A DNA stretch of 64,000 nucleotides from Chamaecyparis obtusa (lineage: Eukaryota > Streptophyta > Pinopsida > Cupressales > Cupressaceae). Position numbers and translations under genes: made by a program. Each line of letters starts with the position of its first letter. The first letter of the stretch is position 1. The DNA is taken from contig BSBK01001302.1 in assembly GCA_027943335.1 (NCBI GenBank), positions 186,001 through 250,000 on the forward strand, written 5' to 3'. Shown one piece after another: positions 56,129 through 64,000 of the stretch. Below the pieces are notes generated by a model. It made no database searches. It worked only from the letters and a program-made list of their open reading frames with translations, and was not told the origin of the DNA.

Positions 56129-59100
56129 CTAATGGGTTTTCTTTAATGAATCTAGGAGGTTGTCCCATTCCTCCTTCAATTTTGTTAGAGCAAGGTGCTC
56201 ATAACTCACTTGGGCTCTCATATCCATAACATTATCTAACACCCAAATCTCAGGTGTAGATACCAATGTCTGAGCTTTCTCCATATGTTGTTCAAAAATT
56301 TTCAAGTGTAGAATGAGTTCTTTCTGCAACTCAAATACTTGATCTATTATGCTCTCTTCCTTCTATCTCAAATCTCTGATCAACCGTCTGATCTCATGTA
56401 TCCTTAGGATATTCTTGCTTACATTTTCTGGCTCGGTTGATGCAGCTTGTGTACATGTCTGCATTTCTGCTTTCAATTGCTCTATCTGTTCACCGACCTT
56501 TGAAGTGAACTTGTTTGTTGTACACAATGTCATCAAGGTTTGAAATAAATAATTTGTAATACTCTGGCAGTCAGAGATTACCTTTGTTAACTCAACCTTG
56601 TTCAATGCTACTTCTTCACATAGCTTTTCTGCCAATTTTTCTTGTACTTTGCTTTCAACCCTTTCTTCCATTCTTTTCTCAATATCAACATCGGGCTTTG
56701 TTATTTGCTGAGACAAATATGCTAACTGATCTAGGATAGGCTTGTCTTCATCAATATCAGCTTCAGGAATGACATGTAGCAGGATGTCTCTTACATCAGT
56801 CAGGATCTCCGTCCTTTTATGTGCTAACTTTAACTTCTCCTGAGCTGCCTTCCTCTGGCATAGCTCTCCATATCATTTTAGTTCAACAGTAGTCAATGTT
56901 CTGGGATCAACAACTGGGATCTCAATGATTTCGTCCAGTGTAACATTTTCTTTTCTTTTCTTTTCTTTTCTTCTTCTTCTCTAGAGGTGTACTCCTTAAC
57001 ACTAAAGCAATTCTATCATCCTTTAGAGTCTTGGTGCCGATTGACATGCTTTCATCCTTTTTATGTTCATTGGTGCTCACTGGTTGAGCTTCGGTAGCAA
57101 TGTCAGTTCAGTTCACCTCAGTATTTCCTCTTTCTCCTTTTGTGCTTCAGTTTCCTTTGGTTCATCAGTGGACTGTGCCTCTTGAGTAGGCAGATTTGCA
57201 TTGTTGCTTGTGTGTCTTCAACATCCTTGTGTTCATCTAGTTTCTTCTCCTCGGGTTCAATCTAAGTATAATAGCCAATGCCTCATAAATCATCTATAGA
57301 TTTCCTGATAGTGATGTTGTTTCAGTATCCTTCAAAGAAATGATTTGTACATCTTCATCATCTTTATCATCAGGGTCACCATGTGTTATGTCCTTAATAA
57401 GAACATCTTCATCAGTTTTCTCCTTCAGTTGAACCTTAGCTGGTTCTATTGCCTGTTGTGTCATACTTATCTTTGAAGTATCCTCGGTTAGATCCATTAT
57501 CTTGGTATCCTATGTACCGGTGTCCTTATCTATATTTTTAGTATCATCCATGAATATGCTTTTACCTTTTGACCCTTTCATTCTCTTTGACATTTGTAAG
57601 TAAGCATCTTGCTCTGCTCTTTCTTCTTCCTTCAAGATTAAATCCCATAATCAATTGTATTCAACATCTATGTCACTGACGTTCTGATCCATAATCTGAA
57701 GTGTATTGTGCTTTATCAAAAATCTTTGATGGTACTTGAGTAAATACTCTGCGATTTGTGCAATGATGAGATGTGGTGTTGACCTCACCAGGGATCTTTC
57801 TCTTTTCTTTTTCTTTGTCTCCATTGTTGTATTCCATCTTATAGCAATTCTATCATCCAATGCCTTTGGTAAACTGTAAGAGATTTCAATAAGTATTCTT
57901 TTGAACTTTATCATTTTTTGTACAACTGCTTCCTCAATCTTAGTCTGATCCTCTGCACTCATACTGTCAAATTTACCTAAAGTAGGATCATTTAGGTTGC
58001 AATTCTCCATTATGTCTTCAATAAGTTCTTCAATAGAACCGTCCTTGTGTTTTACAACCTTGTATCTGTTCTCATCCTCATCAGACTTGTCATTGCCTTT
58101 GGTAGCCTTTGTTTGTTTCACTTTCTTCTTTGGTAAGTCTGCTACCGACTTTGTCTTCCTTTTCACATACTTTCTTGTAGGAGTTGTTGCTCTAGGTTTT
58201 GTTTGAGTTTCTATTGTTGGGGGTGTAGTAGTAGCAGTCGAAGACCTTGTCTTCATTCCCTTCTTTGTAACAACCTTTTCCATTTGTGTATCATCGGTAG
58301 GAGGAACCGATGAGGTATCTTTGTCCTTGTCTTTGTCCAACTCAGTGGCCTCACTATCATAAGGTTTGTTTGCAAGTTCCAGTAGCCCTTCGGTTGCAGC
58401 AACAATCGATGATTCATCAGAAGAATCATCTGGTAATTGGGATGCTTTCAATGTAGCTTCAAGATTCTTTATTAGTTTCTTTCCTCTCCTAGACATTTTA
58501 TCGATTGTAATATCAGTCTCTATTATTGATTTTGCCTCTTCATATGTACCAAATCTACTTGCACTTATATCAAGAGGAAGTGCTAGTAGGGCAATAATGG
58601 ATTTCAATGCAAGATCATGGCTTATCTCATAGCCCATAGGTGCTAGCCACTTGATCCTCGGTTCAACAGACTTGATCATATAGTGGTCTGTGCTAACAAC
58701 AAAACATATCTCATGCTCAAATTTCTTCACTAACTCACCAGGTATTATGCTCCTCTTATGCATCTGGTCCTTGAATTTGTTAAAATATATGTCAAATTCC
58801 TTATTCACATCATTACTGAGTGATTTCATATAATCATTAATTTGTCTTGCAACAGGTTTATCATTTTTCCATGCAACCTTTCCAATTCGAGGAACAAACT
58901 TTTGTATATACAAAAATAAGCATACAAGTAAAGAACCAAATTTACATGTATTAGATTTCTTTGATCTTATCACCTTCATGTTATCACTTAGCTATCAGAG
59001 CAAGATGTCCGCTAGATAAACTTGATGATCCTTTTTCACAATCTTATAAGCCATGTCCACAGCATTAGTCGATACACTATTTAACTGACTCAACTGAAAT

Positions 59101-59729
59101 ATCTTGTAACCGATAACATGAGCTGCAAATTTTATAGCAGGGTCTCTAATTTTGTTTATCTTCAGTGCTCTTCCATCCCATTCTACTCCAGTATTTTGTT
59201 CAACATCCTATTTAGCAGCACTACGAAATGCCTTCACTTTATTAGAAGTGGGATACCCTGTGACAATACTTATCTTCTTTGTTACTTCGACAGGCTTGCT
59301 ATCCAACCAAAATTTGTCATCGTGAAATCGGCTCAACACAATTCGTATCAATTCATTCTTAAAATCTTGGAGAAAATAACGAATGCCGGTTAACCCTACA
59401 TCTTCTAGTCGTTTATACTCAGGTTTCAATTGTCTGTTTATGTCACAAACCCCTTGCAATGTGGCAATCAGTTCAAATGTTCCTACCTCACTGATCTTGC
59501 AGTAGATGCAAGCCCTAACATCTTTAGTTAATAAAACCTTCTCTGGAATACTGGAAAATGTCCCCATCAGATCAATTTGTGATGTGACTCTAGGGTGTGG
59601 TTTGGATTTCCCTTCCACAAAGTGTGCCCTAACTATGAATTCAACCTCTTCTTCACCTTGTTGTGTTTTAGACGTGGTAGATGTGGATGCCATCAAGAAA
59701 ACCAGGGTTTCAGTGAATACAATATGCAC
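56129..59729 (-). pseudogene. Element G accessory protein of about 1,190 codons (unknown function)
   Basis: The frame starts at ATG 59693 (an in-frame ATG at 59729 is also possible) and can be followed to 57294 with stops at about 59210, 58990, 57651 and 57500. It then changes frame near a CTTTT-repeat (56946-56981) and ends at 56129. Region 1: globular, with EEVEFIVRAHFVEG and FHDDKFWLDSKPVEVT. Region 2: EFDIYFNKFKDQMHKRS and IKWLAPMGYEISHDLALK. Region 3: charged, with basic clusters KRKTKSVADLPKKKVKQTK that could be nuclear signals. C-terminus: coiled coil (MEERVESKVQEKLAEKL). I do not recognise a known enzyme. It might belong to the loosely defined plant transposon-associated proteins found in non-autonomous LTR elements. 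Confidence 0.65.
56946..56981. repeat. (CTTTT)n/(CTT)n microsatellite
   Basis: Five TTTTC units and then CTT units within the accessory frame. The reading frame differs on its two sides, so length change here may have caused the shift. Confidence 0.85.
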
Positions 59730-60218
59730 AAATTAAAGAGATGTCTGAAAACCTACTTGATAGTCTAAGAACAGTTGTCAGTTCGAGACAAAAATGTCTT
59801 GAATCTCTATAGAGATCTTTAGCTCGAACTCTAGTCACTTTGAAAATTCGCTCTCTAATAATCACAATGTAAATAATGAACTCGATTCCAGTGTATTTAT
59901 AGGCCTTTTTCAAATTCCCACTCAAATATTTGCAATAAATGCTCAACCTAACTTGATAGTGTGTTACAACTATCTTCTCAGTTAACATTTGATTCCGTCA
60001 GTTTATACTGTTCCCTTGGTTAGCCTTGCTTAGCATTAGCTCTCGGTACTTCTTTCTTAGTCTTGCTTTCACCGACTTGTATAACATTGTTAGCTCACAC
60101 AAAAATAACCATAGTGCATCTTAATTCATGCTGATTTGGTATTAGTACTTCATGTACAAGGAACTATATGTAAAATATGATCTTTTAGAATATTAGTTCC
60201 ATACATACCTTAGTCACC

Positions 60219-61618
60219 TTAAGTGGAGTTACCAATGTCATCCTGTCTAGAGGATGAGGCTTCATCAACAGTATTACTCGATTCAGCAGTTTCCTTTCTA
60301 GCTTTCTTCCACATAGAATTCCTTACCTTCATGATATCTGCAATAGTATATCCACTCTCAAATACATGATTCTCATCTGGTGCTCGGTCTCTATACTCTT
60401 TGCTCACATGACCGACTTTGTGACAGTGTATATAGGCCATCGGTGTACTTGCCCAATATCTTGAATTTCTTATGCGATGTGCCCTATAACAGTTAGTAGC
60501 AATGTGTCCATACTGACCACAAGTGGTACAATAGTCCATGTATTATAATCCCAAACATATGCATTACCTTGCCTCTTCAGTTGATAAGGTTTCTTCTAAG
60601 TTTTCTACTTTGGTGTCCAGACTTGCTTCATCTTAGCTTTGCATTCACTTGCAGTGTGACCATGCTTGTTACATGTATAACATATCTTTCCTACAATAGT
60701 ATTTTCAACATTTTCCTTTTGTCTAGATCTACATTCAAATGTCTGATGTCCATACTTCCCACAGTAATAGCAGTAACCATCAAATCTTGTAGTAATAGCA
60801 GGAGGATTACCTTTTGCTTTTCTTTGGCATACATTAGAAGTGTGTCCATGTTTTCCAATGATAGCAAGTAAGCAATTTAGATTTCTGACCTTGACTGTTA
60901 TTGGCTTTCTCAGCATGTTTAGATGATTCACCTTCACCAGTATAACCAATACCAGCTCTACTTCCAAATCTTCTCTGGTTGACCAGGAAATCATCAATCT
61001 TCTTAGAATTTTCTTCAGCCAACCTTTTCATCTCGTTATGTTGTTGATTCTTCAGGTCATTTCTCAACTTTTTATTTTCTTCTCTTAATCTTTCCATATC
61101 TTCAAGATTTATAGATAGTTCACCATTGATCCGATTTACTTCTTGATTTGCAATCAGAACCTAATTAGATACTTGAAAGTGATGATTGGTAAGTCTTTGT
61201 ATTTCACTTTCCTTACCTTGTAATTGTTCAGTCATCAATCTTCTGTCTTCAATGGCTAGGTTACGGTCTTGATCATCTTTCCTTGAATTATTCATTATTT
61301 CTACCATTCTCACCATCTGTATTTCTTGTCCAATCTTTAAAGCTTTGAATTGATTAGATAGCTACTGGTTTCTTTCAGATAAGTCACTGATAGTATCTCA
61401 GATCCATCAGAGATGCTTCCCAAGCTAGATCCAATATGATCAAATGCATCTTCAAAAATCTCTTCATGATAACCGATCTCATTCTGAGCAATTGCAATGT
61501 TCTTTCTCTGTACCAATAATTTCTTTAATTCAGCCTTTGCTTGCTTGTACTATTCCATGTACATCTGCAGTTGAAGTTTCTGATTCTCAATAGATTTTTC
61601 AAGCTTATATCTCTCCAT
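60219..61618 (-). pseudogene. Element G gag-like protein: coiled coil plus array of zinc knuckles
   Basis: ATG 61618 lies about 55 bp after the PBS. The first half is a long heptad-rich region (LEKSIENQKLQLQMYME, then MERLREENKKLRNDLKNQ). Stops and shifts occur near 61550, 61380 and 60850. The second half has CCHC knuckles CYYCGKYGHQTFEC, CYTCNKHGHTASEC and CTTCGQYGHIATNC, plus two damaged ones (near 60850, and YIHCHKVGHVSKEY). Four or five knuckles are many for a copia gag, which usually has one. It probably packages element RNA, by analogy with gag. Confidence 0.75.
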
Positions 61619-61670
61619 GACTTTAGATCTTTTACCCTTCAGTGGTTAAACTGTTCAACAAGAGAACCGA

Positions 61671-61682
61671 GCTCTGATACCA
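61671..61682 (-). other. Element G primer binding site (initiator tRNA-Met)
   Basis: TGGTATCAGAGC on the minus strand, two bases from the 5' LTR end. Confidence 0.93.
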
Positions 61683-61684
61683 AT

Positions 61685-62980
61685 TGTTGGAAATTAGGAG
61701 AGACAGATACTGAGAGGGGAGGGGTGAATTAGTATCAACAAAAACTTTTATACTAGTCCTTCTTTCTGATTTAACATTCAGTACTTTAACTGATCAAAAT
61801 AACTTGCATGAAATTGCATAAACAATCATATATAAAGGTAAATAATCATCACAACATCAACGCAATCACATAACACAAGTATTTTAGTTATGCAAAAACC
61901 CTTGTAAGAAGGTAAAAACTACAGTGGGGATGAGACCCATAAATCTTCACTAGTCTATAGATAGAAAGAGTTTTCCTGTTAAGGCTACAATTGGTGACCC
62001 CTTCTAGTGACCTTACCCTATTAGGAGTAACAAAAGATTAGCTAAATCTACCTAGTTATAGGATTTTAACAACACTGTTAAGTGTGCACTCTGTTAGGAG
62101 ATTTATAATAGGACTGTTAAATCCACTCTGTTAAGAGATTTAGAGAGTTCTATTACAATTGTTAGAAAGCAATAGATATTGTATCTACTCTGATATGACA
62201 ACTAGATTATCTGATAATAGATCTTATATGTACTGTATAAATATCACCTTTACTATGTAGATCTTCTATTCTGTGATGCTCGGTTTGCCTTGTCAATTTT
62301 GAATACTTTACTGATAACAATACTACTCGGTTCTGTCTGTTTAGCCCGGTTTAGTCTGCTCAGTTCTGTCTGATAACCTTTGACTTGAAGTAGGCAATAA
62401 GCTTCAAGTGCTTATATCTATATTCAATCAGTCAACAACCTTGAAATGATATGAACAATCTAAATATATAGTGTTTTGAATTTTTAAGCAGTATGATTTA
62501 CATCCGTTAGATTATACCGCTTAACCATGTCCATAGATTATACCACTTTACCTTTTCTGGTTGATGTGTCATTACTTGATTCAATCCTTCATCAGATCTT
62601 CCTAGATCTTGTTTACACAAATTCTTACACGTGTATCATTCTATTATAACTGTCTGTCATGAAAATTGTGAAGACACTGATTCCTAAGCTATTTCTGTTC
62701 TCCTCAGTAGTGCTTGTCTGTACTGTTCGATGCATGCTTAGAATACTTTGGTGTAAACTATCATCAGTGTTGTCGATATCGGTGTATACATGTGCGCTTA
62801 GTAGATTGTTTAGTACCTCAGTGAATATAGTCAATCGACTTGTTTTGTTAAGCTTTATCGACCGTCCCTGTCTGCTTTGTATTTACCGACTGTGTTGCCT
62901 TGTTTACCGAATGATGCAGGGTAGTTCACTGACTAATGTTTTTGATACTAAGTGACAATAAATGCTCAATAGAGATAACA
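61685..62980 (-). repeat. Element G 5' LTR
   Basis: Plus strand TGTTGGAAATTAGG to GAGATAACA, matching 54567-55858 with scattered substitutions and small indels. Followed by AAGTT, the right target duplication. Confidence 0.93.
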
Positions 62981-64000
62981 AAGTTATGTCACTTCTTGTC
63001 ATAATAGGCATAAATGAAGATGTAATGAGAGAGGACTTAAGATCTAGCTATGAACTCCGTCTCTAAAGATAACAAAAAAAGAGGTAAAGGCTAGAACAAC
63101 CAAGATGTGAAATGTACCCTGCATGAATTGTCGAGAGTATGACTAGAACAGCTGAGATATGACTATCACAACACGAGGCACACAAGTATAGAAAGATAAG
63201 ATATGTAGCAAGGAGATAAGATGAATTTGTTGGCAATTTGGCTAATGTGAATGCATGAATGTTGTCATTATGGAAACATATATTTGCAGTTATCATATGT
63301 TTGCAGTGATTATATATTTGCAGTTATTATATGTTTGAGTTTGCAGTATATTTAGCAGGGAAACAGAGATAGTTTTGGTTGGCATTCATGATTTATTGTA
63401 GATTATCTTTTTCGAAGTGAACAGAGCATAGAAGATGTTATTATATGTCGTTAGTTAAGAGCGCAAGTCATGATCAACTATAGATTGAGAGCGCAAGAAG
63501 TTTTAGTGAAGTTCAACAGCAGTAAGCCAGATAGAGCACCTGATGAAGATTTTGTTTGCGACATTTATTTTGATAATATTTTTTTTTGTGGAGTTAACAG
63601 TATGATCTTGAGTGTGTTATTAACCTATGGTTAATAGTGCAAAAAGAATTATGTTCATATGAATTAGTTATAAGCTTTTTAGTGAAGACAGTGATTCAGA
63701 CAGAGTTCCTAAGCAGCAGTTTTGGTAAAATGGGTATATCTTTTAGCTGGATTAATATTTTTGTTTGCGGAGTTAGATGAAGCATCTAGATAGTATGAGG
63801 ATGCACCATCTCATAGCGCATAAATTTTTTTTGTGTACGGATAGAGATATTCAAAGTTTACCGATGATAGTTTAAGGCCGACAGAGCAGAAATCAGGACA
63901 GTTTTGGATAAGAGTTTAGAAAGTTGTTTTATGATAATTTTGTGATATTTTGGGACGACATACAATGAGATTATGATGTGTAAGCTGAAAAGAATGATTA
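62981..64000 (-). other. Element F leader region, no gene seen
   Basis: It lies beyond element G's right target duplication and so continues element F upstream of its gag. It holds a short tandem motif (TTGCAGTTAT and TATGTTTGCAG, 63284-63345) and degenerate repeats around TTTTGTTTGCG at 63550-63770. No LTR end or PBS can be recognised before the window closes. Confidence 0.5.

Larger units (their letters stand above)
54567..62980 (-). mobile_element. Element G: copia-type LTR element without pol, carrying two large proteins
   Basis: LTRs of 1,292 and 1,296 bp, AAGTT on both sides (54562-54566 and 62981-62985), PBS for initiator tRNA-Met next to the right LTR and a purine tract next to the left one. 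Minus-strand order: 5' LTR, PBS, coiled-coil and zinc-knuckle protein (61618-60219), accessory frame (59693-56129), 3' LTR. No protease, integrase, RT or RNase H motif found. LTRs differ noticeably more than those of B or D, so the insertion is older. It would need enzymes from an autonomous copia relative. Confidence 0.88.

Noticed and set aside
59208..59729. Envelope-like protein in element G
   Set aside because: No signal peptide or transmembrane segment is convincing and the position comes before any pol; the protein looks soluble and partly nuclear.

Overview
This window is repeat-rich nuclear DNA from a seed plant with a large genome. A conifer or other gymnosperm would fit, but nothing in the sequence names the species. 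I see no intact single-copy host gene. Nearly everything belongs to a stack of transposable elements inserted into one another, and several boundaries can be fixed to the base by target-site duplications (TSDs) and by interrupted reading frames that rejoin.

Nesting, outermost first. Element F (Ty3/gypsy, Tat-like, minus strand; 50704-54566 and 62981-64000) is interrupted by copia element C at 50703 and by LTR element G (54567-62980, TSD AAGTT). Element C (Ty1/copia, plus strand) is in pieces: 12367-13532, 23171-26330 and 48457-50703. It was hit three times: by Tat element A in its 5' LTR (A ends at 12366), by non-autonomous Tat element B in the gag zinc knuckle (13533-23170, TSD GCTAC), and by a 22.1-kb CACTA DNA transposon in the RNase H domain (26331-48456, TSD CAC). 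The CACTA element carries a second, nearly intact copia element D (39862-45484, minus, TSD TTGGA), a long-terminal-inverted-repeat element E (33143-38926) that itself holds a 4.2-kb TG...CA insertion (33256-37456, TSD GTATG), a captured exon resembling ESCRT-III VPS20, and a complete tRNA-Val(UAC) cloverleaf of bacterial/organellar type.

Left part (1-12366): element A gives gag, protease, RT, RNase H, a second RNase H and integrase in order, broken by many stops. Between integrase and 3' LTR lies a gene on the opposite strand with a TATA box, start codon, introns and plant-mobile-domain (PMD, MAIN-like) motifs. A cluster of TATCGCGCGATA palindromes sits in its first intron. Element B shares A's LTR and 3' region in inverted orientation but lacks gag-pol; it carries an 841-codon Ser-rich frame and a second palindrome cluster near its primer site.

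Right part (50704-64000): F holds a decayed gag-protease frame. G has copia-type signals (PBS to initiator tRNA-Met, purine tract) but no protease, integrase or RT that I can see. It carries a coiled-coil protein with several CCHC knuckles and an accessory reading frame of about 1,190 codons. Four points deserve most attention: the retrotransposon-borne antisense PMD gene and its palindromic intron, the G accessory protein, the tRNA and host exon inside the CACTA element, and the inverted A/B arms that could fold into a kilobase-scale hairpin.
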